DNA of 64,000 nt from an uncultured Latescibacterota bacterium. Lineage in GTDB: Bacteria > Latescibacterota > UBA2968. The notes beneath the pieces were generated by a model. That model made no database searches, was not told where the DNA came from, and saw only the letters and a program-made list of their open reading frames with translations. Positions 1 to 7,884 of the stretch are shown here, piece after piece. The DNA is taken from assembly GCA_951812755.1 (NCBI GenBank), contig OX638329.1, positions 357,339-421,338 on the forward strand. Direction: 5' to 3'. The position numbers were made by a program, and so were the translations under genes. Positions within the stretch are counted from its first letter, which is position 1. The number at the start of each line of letters is the position of its first letter.

Positions 1-120
1 CACTTGTGCGGGGTCCCAGACCGGGCCTTCGGTGAACTGAAATCCATCTGCAACCAATTCGGGTTCTGCCGCGGGATCGACCAGATCGGCCATCTCGTCC
101 CGGATAACTTCAATACCCAT
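1..120 (-). CDS. SMP-30/gluconolactonase family protein (5' end only)
   Basis: The first 40 codons of a gene that runs off the left edge. The predicted start, MGIEVIRDEMADLVDP, is followed by ELVADGFQFTEGPVWDP, the typical first blade of SMP-30/gluconolactonase/LRE-like six-bladed propellers. These hydrolyse sugar lactones and often accompany sugar-acid catabolism. An AAAGG ribosome site lies about 8 bases before the ATG. The metal ligands expected further in cannot be seen, so substrate and activity are open. The gene is followed on the same strand by nothing visible; a DUF2283 gene lies directly upstream. Confidence 0.7.
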   Translation of the reverse strand, partial: MGIEVIRDEMADLVDPAAEPELVADGFQFTEGPVWDPAQV

Positions 121-156
121 TGTAATAACCTTTCATAAAAAGTTGTAAAAAAACCG

Positions 157-354
157 TTATACGGTCACTTCCTGATACGAAAATTCCCGGAGTCCTGCAT
201 TGGCCTTGGCGTGCTCAATTGTCATACTTACGAGATTGCCCTCTTTGTCGAGATCCACATAAATGTTTTCATTGATTTCTCTGGTCTCAAAAATTTTTTT
301 ATTTACAAACTCAACCAGTGCCGTATCCGTATCGGAAAAGTATCGTACTTTCAT
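157..354 (-). CDS. DUF2283 family small protein
   Basis: A 65-residue protein beginning MKVRYFSDTDTALVEF and containing VDLDKEGNLVSMTIEHA, the two-strand pattern of DUF2283. This is a small family common in genomes rich in toxin-antitoxin genes, with no established biochemical role. It lies 36 bases upstream of the SMP-30-like gene on the same strand and may be co-transcribed with it. Length matches the family. Function unknown. Confidence 0.8.
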   Translation of the reverse strand: MKVRYFSDTDTALVEFVNKKIFETREINENIYVDLDKEGNLVSMTIEHAKANAGLREFSYQEVTV

Positions 355-468
355 ATCTCATTATCTCGATAAAAAAAAGCCTTGTGAACCTTTTCAACGT
401 CTTATATTAAAGACAACAAACCAATTTAAGAGCATTTATACACATCGGCAACCGTTAAAGGAGGGGTT

Positions 469-1701
469 ATGGAGCGCGTAATCAGCTTGCTGGGTCTGGT
501 GGTCATGATAGGCTTGGCCTGGGCTATGAGTGAGCACAAAAAGCAGGTGAACCTTCGCGTGGTATGGGGCGGGCTGTTGTTGCAACTTGTCCTCGCGGTA
601 TTCATTTTAAAAACATCAATCGGTGCGGCCATATTTCAAACCATCGGAGATTTTTTTACCGCCACATTGGGCTTTGTCGATGCGGGCACAAGTCTGGTAT
701 TTGGAGAAGAATATCTCCACCATTTCTTTGCCTTCAAAGTATTGCCCACCATCATCTTCTTTTCCTCATTGATGTCTATTCTCTATTACCTCGGCATCAT
801 CCAAAAAATCGTCGAAGCATTTGCATGGGTCATGCAGCGCACATTGGGCACGTCGGGATCGGAAACACTCGCAGCCGCGGCCAATATTTTTGTCGGGCAA
901 ACCGAAGCACCGCTGATGGTGCGTCCTTACATAAGCAGCATGACAAAATCCGAACTCATGGCATTGATGGTCGGTGGCTTTGCAACAATCGCCGGCGGCG
1001 TCCTGGTCGCCTATGTGGGTATGGGCATTGACGCGGGGCATCTCGTAGCCGCATCGGTCATCTCCGCACCTGCAGCACTGTTAATTTCCAAACTGATGAT
1101 TCCCGAAACCGAGCAATCCGTGACCCTGGGACACGTTGAATTAAGTGTGGATGAAAAACACGCCAATGTCGTGGATGCAGCAACCAAAGGGGCTTTAGAC
1201 GGCCTGAAACTAACCCTCAACGTAGTTGCAATGCTCATCGCTTTCCTGGGCCTTGTCGCGTTGGTCGATGCAGCTCTGGGTCTGGTTGGTGAATGGACTG
1301 GCGCGCTCTTTGGATATAACTGGCACTGGTCCCTCGCCGCACTTTTCGGTTATGTCTTTGCACCATTTGCCTATCTGCTGGGCATCCCCTGGTCCGATTG
1401 CTTTTATGCCGGTGAATTATTGGGAAAAAAGATGGTGCTCAACGAATTTATCGCCTATGCACAAATGATGGAATGGTCCCAGCCCGATTCGGGCGTGGTC
1501 TTGAGCGAACGGAGCACCTTGATCCTGACTTACGCATTGTGCGGCTTTGCCAACTTTGGCAGCGTGGGCATTCAAATCGGCGGCATCGGCGGCATTGCCC
1601 CAGAACGCCGTGCAGAATTGGCCATCCTCGGCATACGCGCCATGATCGGCGGCACACTTGCGATGATGATGACCGCCTGTATTGCTGGTATTTTGATCTG
1701 A
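469..1701 (+). CDS. NupC/CNT-family nucleoside permease
   Basis: A 410-residue inner-membrane protein predicted to import nucleosides with an ion gradient. It shows the concentrative nucleoside transporter layout: hydrophobic helices from residue 4, a gate-like region, and the hallmark GQTEAPLMVRPY near residue 145 that contributes to nucleoside and cation binding. A second conserved block, NEFIAYAQM, with a following SERSTLILTYALCGFANFGS segment, lies in the C-terminal half. An AAAGGAGG ribosome site sits 5 bases before the ATG, which fixes the start. It stands alone on the plus strand. Specificity (purine or pyrimidine) cannot be read from sequence alone. Confidence 0.93.
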   Translation: MERVISLLGLVVMIGLAWAMSEHKKQVNLRVVWGGLLLQLVLAVFILKTSIGAAIFQTIGDFFTATLGFVDAGTSLVFGEEYLHHFFAFKVLPTIIFFSSLMSILYYLGIIQKIVEAFAWVMQRTLGTSGSETLAAAANIFVGQTEAPLMVRPYISSMTKSELMALMVGGFATIAGGVLVAYVGMGIDAGHLVAASVISAPAALLISKLMIPETEQSVTLGHVELSVDEKHANVVDAATKGALDGLKLTLNVVAMLIAFLGLVALVDAALGLVGEWTGALFGYNWHWSLAALFGYVFAPFAYLLGIPWSDCFYAGELLGKKMVLNEFIAYAQMMEWSQPDSGVVLSERSTLILTYALCGFANFGSVGIQIGGIGGIAPERRAELAILGIRAMIGGTLAMMMTACIAGILI

Positions 1702-1785
1702 CATCTAAACCCATCATCTCGCAGATAAAATGAAAGCGGTTGGTTGACTTTTATGGTTGGGTATAGTAATTTTGATAGATAAACG

Positions 1786-2196
1786 ATGCCTCCTGTAATC
1801 AATTTCAAAGGAAAAAATGATGGACACACTCGATGTGCGAGTAATCCCATGTCTCCAAATGAAGCTGTAGATGAGATCAGGAAGTATCTTGAGTGCGAAC
1901 ATATATACAAGATCTATCCAACACCGACAACTTGGCCTATACTGTTGTCAATCCTCGGGCAATACCCTGTTATCGGGCAAGATATTCACGATTTGCATCT
2001 TGCTGCTACCATGCTTTCTAATGGTATAAAGAAGATATATACCTTTAATGCCAAGGATTTTGAACCGATTCCGGGAATCAAAGTCCTGGATCCTGAAGCA
2101 ATTGACTTTATAGAAAGTCAGGAGTACGACGAAGACCTGGAACAAGAATATAAAGAAGAGCCGGAAGATAATGAGACAGCACAGCAGAGTAATTAA
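1786..2196 (+). pseudogene. Remnant of a PIN-domain protein (C-terminal half)
   Basis: The segment from about residue 22 (NPMSPNEAVDEI) through DIHDLHLAATMLSNGIKKI to FNAKDFEPIPGI matches the second half of VapC-like PIN ribonucleases, including the D-x-H-D-x-H-L block and the late acidic residue. The first half, with the catalytic Asp of the opening strand, is missing. A stop codon lies just upstream in frame, so no longer start is possible. The first 20 residues look unrelated and the last 30 form an acidic tail. Most likely a decayed toxin gene; a new short protein is possible. No antitoxin gene lies beside it. Confidence 0.55.
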
Positions 2197-2413
2197 CGCT
2201 CCATAGATCCATAGATCGCAGCAGGGATGTCACTCCAACAGCATCATAAGAAAATTCAACAACTTTTTTACTCCAGTAATATGCCTGTCTTGCGTATTAT
2301 CTGCGTGATTTCTGAGTAAAAAACGCTTGTTTTTCGGGTGGGTTTCGGATAATCTTTGACTATATTTACAGCGCTATTCAAGCATTCAAAAACGCACCAA
2401 AAAAGGGATTGGC

Positions 2414-2686
2414 ATGGCAACGCTGGAAGAAATCAAAGACGAAATCGGAAAATTACGGGATGAACAAGGCAAACATGGCAATAGGCTGACAGAAGTAGAA
2501 ACGCTGATAAGACCGATTTCTGGACAGTTAAACAGGATAGATGAACGTCTGGCGTCAATCGAAAAAAGCCATTCTGAACACAAAGGAATGGTCTTGGGCG
2601 TGAGATGGATTGTTGGTCTCTGTTTTATTGTTCTGACAGCATGTGGCGGTATTGCAGGTGCAGTAGTTAGTCACTTATTACAATAA
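2414..2686 (+). CDS. Small coiled-coil protein with one C-terminal membrane helix
   Basis: A 90-residue protein of unknown function. Residues 1-60 are charged and heptad-like (LEEIKDEIGKLRDEQGK), predicting a coiled coil. Residues 62-88 (VRWIVGLCFIVLTACGG, then small residues) form a single transmembrane helix. This layout is common in small phage- or defence-associated membrane proteins, but nothing here proves that link. It precedes another small gene by 48 bases on the same strand, probably in one transcript ending at the hairpin near 3071. Confidence 0.6.
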   Translation: MATLEEIKDEIGKLRDEQGKHGNRLTEVETLIRPISGQLNRIDERLASIEKSHSEHKGMVLGVRWIVGLCFIVLTACGGIAGAVVSHLLQ

Positions 2687-2734
2687 TTTACGGAAAGAGA
2701 AACAACAAAAAGCTCTAATATAAAGGAGATGTAA

Positions 2735-3040
2735 ATGGGAAATGTAGTAGATTTAACAGCAACTTTTAAAACGGGAAACGCATCTTGGGCCGCTTCTCTA
2801 CATGTCGAACCGCCAACAACAGAACAGGGTAGTATATTACGAGATATAGCTAAGGAGTTGCGCGACGAAGTGTTATCGAAATTGATAGAAAAAATAATAG
2901 ACGCGGATTATGATGAATTTGGGCAATGGCTACAAGAGAAAACAGATATAACGATTGATAAATTGAAAGAATGGGCAGAAATGGGAGCACAGTTTTGGGA
3001 TAAAATGATAGAACTGCTACAATCACTTCCACGTCTTTAA
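2735..3040 (+). CDS. Hypothetical small helical protein
   Basis: A 101-residue protein not recognised as any family. The first 25 residues look like beta structure (VVDLTATFKTG). The rest is amphipathic helix rich in Lys, Glu and Trp. No signal peptide or membrane span is evident. A strong AAAGGAGATG ribosome site precedes the ATG, supporting real translation. It is the last gene before a rho-independent terminator and probably shares a transcript with the coiled-coil gene before it. Confidence 0.5.
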   Translation: MGNVVDLTATFKTGNASWAASLHVEPPTTEQGSILRDIAKELRDEVLSKLIEKIIDADYDEFGQWLQEKTDITIDKLKEWAEMGAQFWDKMIELLQSLPRL

Positions 3041-3070
3041 AGGCATCTATATCATATTGCAAACTGAAAA

Positions 3071-3105
3071 GAGCCGTGCTTGCGATAAGCACGGCTCTTA
3101 TTTCA
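3071..3105 (+). terminator. Rho-independent terminator
   Basis: A perfect 11-bp stem (GAGCCGTGCTT / AAGCACGGCTC) with a 6-base loop, followed by TTATTTC, 30 bases after the small hypothetical gene. The A-rich left flank means it could also act on transcripts from the other strand. Confidence 0.85.
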
Positions 3106-3437
3106 TTAGTGACCACAGACCTTCCAAACTTCCGAGTTCAAATGGCTTGGTCACTTTCGTATATAATTCCAAAAAACAGGGACGCATCTGACTGGGGGTA
3201 AAAACAATCGAACACACGTTAATTCCCTACACGGGCGACGGTTCGATGGGTCATGTTAATAAACAAATTATCCTATATATGCAGCAATGTCAATTTATCT
3301 GGACAATAGTACACTCTCCTGTTTCCCTGTGGAAGAGGTCCTTAAATGTTACATTCACATTTCAAGGCAAACGGATGTAAAATTCGCCTCCCGTTTTTTA
3401 CCCTTATAGTTATAGTTTTTCTTCTGATTATATTGAG
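3106..3437. other. Intergenic stretch with one candidate small ORF
   Basis: About 330 bases with no recognised gene family. It contains a possible 39-codon plus-strand ORF listed separately, and otherwise only AT-rich sequence. No tRNA, clear repeat or riboswitch was seen. Confidence 0.4.
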
Positions 3438-3465
3438 CTATTCTTCATCCTCATCATTACTGTAA
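3346..3465 (+). CDS. Candidate 39-residue membrane peptide
   Basis: The reading frame starts MLHSHFKANGCKIRL and continues with a hydrophobic run (FFTLIVIVFLLIILSY) long enough for one membrane helix, then a serine-rich tail. An AGAGG ribosome-like site lies about 9 bases upstream. The last 28 bases overlap the convergent DUF1508-like gene. No homology is recognised, so this may be a chance ORF. Confidence 0.25.
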   Translation: MLHSHFKANGCKIRLPFFTLIVIVFLLIILSYSSSSSLL

Positions 3466-3632
3466 CGTATCTCTGTATCGCGGGTAACGTCTTTTAATGT
3501 AAGAACTTCTTGTTCGCAAGCCATTTTGCTCAGACAATCGGAAGATTTAACGAACACGAAATCATCCTTCTCGCGCCTAAGCTCCCAATACCAGTAATGA
3601 CTATTATGGCTTTTGTAGATGTAGAAATACAT
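3438..3632 (-). CDS. DUF1508/YegP-like small protein
   Basis: A 64-residue protein beginning MYFYIYKSHNSHYWYWELRR. This resembles the opening strand of DUF1508/YegP domains, which typically read F-x-I-Y-K-D-x-x-G-x-x-R-W-x-L, and the CEQEV segment fits their helix start. YegP-like proteins are small alpha-beta domains of uncertain function. An AAGGAAA ribosome site precedes the ATG. It lies downstream of the kinase/phosphatase/vWA genes on the same strand, with a 72-base gap. Confidence 0.5.
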   Translation of the reverse strand: MYFYIYKSHNSHYWYWELRREKDDFVFVKSSDCLSKMACEQEVLTLKDVTRDTEIRYSNDEDEE

Positions 3633-3704
3633 GTTTTCCTTGTCATTTAGGTTCCGTGTGTGCTACGGTGTAGAAGTAGCTCGTGATCTACCGCCTTTTA
3701 CGAT

Positions 3705-4664
3705 TTACGAAAGAAGCATTTTTATGGCCCGTATGTGCCTTCTAACCGTCCTCTCAGAAAGCCCTACAACCTCAGACACCGCCTGAACTTGTAAGCCTTG
3801 CCTATAGCCTTCCAAAATCGCAAGACGACTCCGAAGTCCGCGAATGTTCTTACTTCCAAGAAGTTCCATCTGAAAGGCCGCAGATTTTTTACCCAACGCG
3901 TCCATATCAACGCGTACGCGTCGCAATACTGCAAGAGAACAATCGTCTAAGGTGCGATTGATAAGCAAGGGCATGGCTGACTCTTGAATAGCTTCTCGGA
4001 CATCTTTAGACGTCTGTTCGTCAAGCCATAGGAGAATCTTGCTAAGCGCGGGGGCCAGCGAGCCTTCACGTCGCTGGTAGAGACTTTCGGCAGCACCGTC
4101 TGACATGATTGCGAAACCGCTGTAGTCATCCTGTGGTTTCTTTGCGATACGAAGGTGTTCCTTCGCCCGACTTGAAGTGAGAAACACCGTCTCGTTCGCA
4201 AACTCGCCGCGTACCGGTTCGATCAAGACTTCTGATCTACTGCCTCGAAATGCCGCTACAATCCCATCTCCGAGACTACCCGCGATAAAAATATCCCCAG
4301 CGACAGCAACGAAGGCCAGGGTTGCAGCGAGTTCGGCGACAGAACATTTCAACGCCTTTGCTCGCTTAATCATCTCTGATCGGCAGGCTACAAGGACCCG
4401 CTCTTTAACGTCCTCAGGATCGCTCCAAGGCGCAGTCTCTCGAAGAACTTGAGTTACAACCTCAACGGCACCTGTAGCACCCTGCTCGGAATGCCTCGCC
4501 GACCCAGCCCCATCGGACACGACGATGACCGCGACATCATCTTCCAGTGACACGCCAGAGACATCCTGACAAGGCAGACCTTTTGTAACATGTCCTCGCC
4601 CCGCCGTTGACACCGCAGTGCCCATCCAGCGACATAGTGACATATTTGACCAATCGCTCCCCAT
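3705..4664 (-). CDS. PP2C-family Ser/Thr phosphatase with C-terminal HTH (TerY-P triad)
   Basis: A 319-residue protein from the ATG two bases after the vWA stop codon. A longer reading needs a TTG start overlapping that gene. Residues 1-245 are a PP2C_2-type metal-dependent phosphatase: PCQD (metal Asp, about 34), SDGAGSA (about 50), GSLGDGI, SDGAAES and LDDCSLAVL supply the usual acidic residues. The C-terminal 50 residues form a helix-turn-helix (VSEVVGLSERTVRRHIRAIK) that I do not know as standard for TerY-P phosphatases. Predicted role is to reverse phosphorylation by the adjacent kinase; the HTH suggests DNA binding, which is inference. Confidence 0.85.
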   Translation of the reverse strand: MGSDWSNMSLCRWMGTAVSTAGRGHVTKGLPCQDVSGVSLEDDVAVIVVSDGAGSARHSEQGATGAVEVVTQVLRETAPWSDPEDVKERVLVACRSEMIKRAKALKCSVAELAATLAFVAVAGDIFIAGSLGDGIVAAFRGSRSEVLIEPVRGEFANETVFLTSSRAKEHLRIAKKPQDDYSGFAIMSDGAAESLYQRREGSLAPALSKILLWLDEQTSKDVREAIQESAMPLLINRTLDDCSLAVLRRVRVDMDALGKKSAAFQMELLGSKNIRGLRSRLAILEGYRQGLQVQAVSEVVGLSERTVRRHIRAIKMLLS

Positions 4665-4666
4665 CG

Positions 4667-5344
4667 CTACAAGGTACCCCAACCCTTGATACCATCTAAA
4701 TCAAGAGGAACTTCCTCGCCGGGAGTACTGGCCGAAACTCGTTGCACACTGGCACTTAACCACTCAAAGAACTCCCTGAACTTGAGTCCTTGGAGACGCA
4801 ATGGTGGTCGTGCCGGACTAAATTGACTCAGGATATCCATGTCTGCGTCATGACCAATTCCAATAGGGAACACTGACAGCTTCTTTTGATTCACCATGCT
4901 AACGACACGTTTGATAGCCTCATTGATGTCGTCGGTGGGCATACCATCCGTCATGAGTACCAACCAGGGTTGATAATAGTCAACGCCTGTATTTTGATAC
5001 TCCCGTTTGCGTTTTTCGAGAATAGCGAGCGCATCACAGACAGCTTCCCCCATCGGCGTGTTACCGTCCGCGACAAGAGGAGTTCTTGGTATCCTTTCTA
5101 CGGGACCAAAGTCAGCATACCTCTGAACGCCCTGATTACCAAAGGTCACAATGCTGATTTCTGCAGAATAGCGTGCAATCTCGTCGTCGAAAACGGATTC
5201 ATAGAAGAGTGCCACACCCTCCATAAGCTCTCTGATCGGTTCGCCGCTCATTGAGTAACTCGTGTCAAGGCAGAGTGTGATTGGAACCCGTGGCGTGGGA
5301 TTCTCAATTAAGTCTTCTGTATCCAAGACAAGTTCGTTAGCCAT
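4667..5344 (-). CDS. TerY-like vWA domain protein (TerY-P triad)
   Basis: A 225-residue von Willebrand A domain protein. The MIDAS metal site is complete: DTSYS (Asp27, Ser29, Ser31), the Thr of GNTPMG, and the Asp of MTDGMPTDD. VSVFPIGIGHDADMDIL-like segments match TerY. TerY proteins are known from tellurium-resistance and stress loci, where a vWA protein, a PP2C phosphatase and a kinase form a conserved triad; the vWA is thought to serve as a scaffold. An AGGGGG ribosome site lies 7 bases before the ATG. Its stop is two bases from the phosphatase start and the kinase lies 31 bases upstream, so the three are one operon. Confidence 0.88.
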   Translation of the reverse strand: MANELVLDTEDLIENPTPRVPITLCLDTSYSMSGEPIRELMEGVALFYESVFDDEIARYSAEISIVTFGNQGVQRYADFGPVERIPRTPLVADGNTPMGEAVCDALAILEKRKREYQNTGVDYYQPWLVLMTDGMPTDDINEAIKRVVSMVNQKKLSVFPIGIGHDADMDILSQFSPARPPLRLQGLKFREFFEWLSASVQRVSASTPGEEVPLDLDGIKGWGTL

Positions 5345-5375
5345 AAATTCCCCCTAAAAAAGAGACTCTAATAAT

Positions 5376-7343
5376 TTATTTTTTTAACAAAGCATAGAGT
5401 TTGTTTATTTGTTCAACAAGGCTTGACTGTTGTGATGTCGAAGTGTAGGGTCGTTGGCCAGATGAGTTAGTGTTCACCTTATATGCAGGGCTTCTTCTAT
5501 TAGGGCGTTGTTTATGGAAACAGTCCCCGCACATTGTATGTTCGTCCTTGAATGCGGGGAAGTCTTTACCACAGCGAACACAAGAACGCAAAATACTGCG
5601 AAAGCAGTCCCCGCACATTGTATGTTCGTCCTTGAAAGGACCGAAGCCTTTGCCACAGGTACTACAAATACGCCATGTGCCTCCCCGCTTCTCAACTTGC
5701 TCCTGGGTGAGTTGCTTAAACCCTTTTGGAAACGGATCGTCGGAAACATATTTCTTAACAAGATAATTTTCGTACAGATGCATGAGTTCCTGCCAATCAG
5801 CGACAGTCAGGCGATCTTTATCGGAGAAAACCTGATGAAATGCTTTCTTCATGCAATAGGGCAAATGGCTGAACATGAAGCGCCAAGGACCAGCTGGTAC
5901 CCCTTGTGCGCCTTGGTCATCTCGTGGGTAAGGGAAATGCTGCGTTCGGACATTTTTCGCCGGATCTGCGCCGCCCTGGTGTGCATAGGGTGGCTTACCT
6001 GGGTGCAAGAGCATGAACACGAGCGTAGCGACCGCGAAGTATTCGGCCTCCGCTGTTCGCAATGTGGAGCGCAAGGCCTTCCCGTATAACTCGGGAGCAA
6101 GGAAAGTGGCCACACCTACTGGACATGGGAAGCCTTCTACCTGGTAGCTGTCGCAATCCACGAAGAATACAGACGATTCGTTCTTCACGAGAATATTTCT
6201 CGCGTTGATGTCGCCCATCCGCACGTTTAATGAGTGCAGGTAAGCAATAGCGTCGAGAATCGTAGAAGTGAGTTGCACTAAGTGTAAGCGTGTCCAGTTG
6301 GGGAACGTCTTCTGCAATAGTGGTTTAATAAAGACCGATCGCTGGAGTTCCTTGCCTTGAGCTTTGGGCATCAAATAGCCGATGATCTCATCATGGGAAT
6401 TGTAGGCCAAAGAAACAGGCCAGCAAATCGCGGGATGGCGGACTTCTCGCGAGGTCATCAGCTTGATCTTGTCAATGGTAAACCGTTTAAGGCGATCACG
6501 ATGATAGACCTTGCATACGAGGTTGTTATCGGTTTCATAGGTGATACCCTCGCCTCCGCGTCCGAGTTCGAGACCAAGACGTAGATGGACACCCTTCGCG
6601 TCCCTCACGCTATCACCTTCCTTTGGAATCCATCTGATTTTAACAGAAGTCTCGTCGAGCTGTATTGCACGTTTCCGGATCTCAAAAGGGATTATAGAGG
6701 ACTTCCTCACCTTGCTCTGCGGAGGGCTTTTTTGTCTCCCACGGGTCTCTCTTGCACCCGAAAAACCTGGAGTCACCGACAAAAACCCATCAGCGGAGTC
6801 GGACTGATGATACTTGACTCCGTTCGGATAGATGGGGTCAAGCGTCCAACGCATAGGGTCGCCGCGACCCCCTACTCGGAATGCGTCAATGCCCTGAATC
6901 TTATCCACAGCATCGCTGTTATTCAGGGAGAGAATTTCTTTTGCGAGACTCCGGTCCTGAGTGATGAGGATTAACCGGTACTTGAGTCGGAAGCGAGTGA
7001 AGATAGTTTGGAACAGGTTATCAGCAAAGCTCCCGTCGTCGTCTTCGCCAAATATTTCGGCACTATCCTCATCTACCAGCCCTTTCACCAACTTCCTTGC
7101 AACTTGTGCTTGGCGGGCAGTGGTATTGCCCCTATGATCTGCCAGCCGGTCAAGTTCTTCAATCACTGACTTCGGCACGATGACGAAACGCACGCCATTA
7201 TTGCGAAGGGTCGGTACGAGGTAACTCCACATGAAAGTTGCTGAGGCATCCTCCATCATAAGGCTACTGGTATCTATGAAAACTCGCGTGTTCTTTGACC
7301 ATAGTGGATAGCGTTTTGTATTTCTATTAAAGATATTTAACAT
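5376..7343 (-). CDS. PIN nuclease domain - protein kinase - double zinc ribbon fusion (TerY-P triad)
   Basis: A 655-residue protein from the ATG preceded by AGGTG. Residues 18-160 form a PIN domain: FIDTSS (Asp24), IEELD, the Asp of FADNLF and TQDRSLA supply the acidic metal site, like PhoH-associated PIN domains. A basic linker follows. Residues 255-540 are a eukaryotic-like kinase: glycine loop GRGGEGITYE, VCKVY lysine, catalytic GDINARN, and DCDSYQ in place of DFG, which is usual for TerY-P kinases. Two near-identical C4 zinc ribbons (CSTCGKGF...CGDC and CVRCGKDF...CGDC) lie at about 565-620. The first gene of the triad operon. The kinase plus zinc ribbon is known; the PIN fusion suggests that RNA or DNA cleavage is the regulated output. 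Confidence 0.85.
   Translation of the reverse strand: MLNIFNRNTKRYPLWSKNTRVFIDTSSLMMEDASATFMWSYLVPTLRNNGVRFVIVPKSVIEELDRLADHRGNTTARQAQVARKLVKGLVDEDSAEIFGEDDDGSFADNLFQTIFTRFRLKYRLILITQDRSLAKEILSLNNSDAVDKIQGIDAFRVGGRGDPMRWTLDPIYPNGVKYHQSDSADGFLSVTPGFSGARETRGRQKSPPQSKVRKSSIIPFEIRKRAIQLDETSVKIRWIPKEGDSVRDAKGVHLRLGLELGRGGEGITYETDNNLVCKVYHRDRLKRFTIDKIKLMTSREVRHPAICWPVSLAYNSHDEIIGYLMPKAQGKELQRSVFIKPLLQKTFPNWTRLHLVQLTSTILDAIAYLHSLNVRMGDINARNILVKNESSVFFVDCDSYQVEGFPCPVGVATFLAPELYGKALRSTLRTAEAEYFAVATLVFMLLHPGKPPYAHQGGADPAKNVRTQHFPYPRDDQGAQGVPAGPWRFMFSHLPYCMKKAFHQVFSDKDRLTVADWQELMHLYENYLVKKYVSDDPFPKGFKQLTQEQVEKRGGTWRICSTCGKGFGPFKDEHTMCGDCFRSILRSCVRCGKDFPAFKDEHTMCGDCFHKQRPNRRSPAYKVNTNSSGQRPYTSTSQQSSLVEQINKLYALLKK
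5521..5636 (-). repeat. 32-bp direct repeat encoding the duplicated zinc ribbon
   Basis: Positions 5521-5552 and 5605-5636 are identical over 32 bases and are spaced 84 bases (28 codons) apart. They encode the FKDEHTMCGDCF part of each zinc ribbon. Identity at synonymous sites points to a recent internal duplication or gene conversion. Confidence 0.85.
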
Positions 7344-7352
7344 ACTTCGCAC

Positions 7353-7596
7353 CTGTATAAATCATCCATGAAATCGCTCCTTTAAATCCGTAACTATCTA
7401 CAAAAACAGGTAATTATCGTTAAATTGACGGATAAACTGAAAACGCGATAGTGAGGGTATGCAGCCCAGCCTCATCAGGGATGGCTTTCAAAAATTCCCT
7501 CAATGTATGCACGGTTGTTCCCAAACGTAATTTTTTTATTGTAGAATATAATCTTACGTGATGTGCCAAGAAAAGACTTGATAAAATTTGTGTACG
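7353..7596. other. Intergenic gap between the triad operon and the HicA-like gene
   Basis: About 240 AT-rich bases upstream of the PIN-kinase start and downstream of the HicA-like stop. It must contain the promoter of the triad operon, but I found no convincing -35/-10 pair, repeat or operator. Confidence 0.3.
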
Positions 7597-7884
7597 CTAC
7601 GGTGTCGCAATAATATCTTCGTCAAGCAGATGACTGTAATAGTCCGTTTTAGACATGTTACATAACGCAATTTCCTGATATTGGCTTTTTGTGACGTGTA
7701 ATTGATCACAAAATTTTTTCAAGAGTCCATGTCCGATATGGTCATTACCACGGCTTACAGTCGTTTTTAAAACTAACTGTCCTGTTGATGAGGATGTGAG
7801 TTTCCGTATTTCATGCTTTCCCCCTTCACTTTTAACAAATCCGAGTTTTGTAAGTACCTTCCTTCGGTGTTCTTTTAAGTTCAT
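7597..7884 (-). CDS. HicA-like toxin candidate
   Basis: A 95-residue protein from MNLKEHRRKVL, whose ATG overlaps the upstream stop as ATGA. GGKHEIRKLTS carries the His of the HicA/YcfA fold, and VSRGNDHIGHGLLKKFCDQLHVTKSQY resembles the divergent HicA branch in which a GLL-x3-F segment follows. HicA proteins are double-stranded-RNA-binding-fold mRNA interferases. The partner directly upstream looks like HicB, the antitoxin, supporting the call. The protein is longer than canonical HicA (about 60-85) because of a C-terminal extension (LCNMSKTDYYSHLLDED). Family assignment is by pattern only. Confidence 0.6.
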   Translation of the reverse strand: MNLKEHRRKVLTKLGFVKSEGGKHEIRKLTSSSTGQLVLKTTVSRGNDHIGHGLLKKFCDQLHVTKSQYQEIALCNMSKTDYYSHLLDEDIIATP

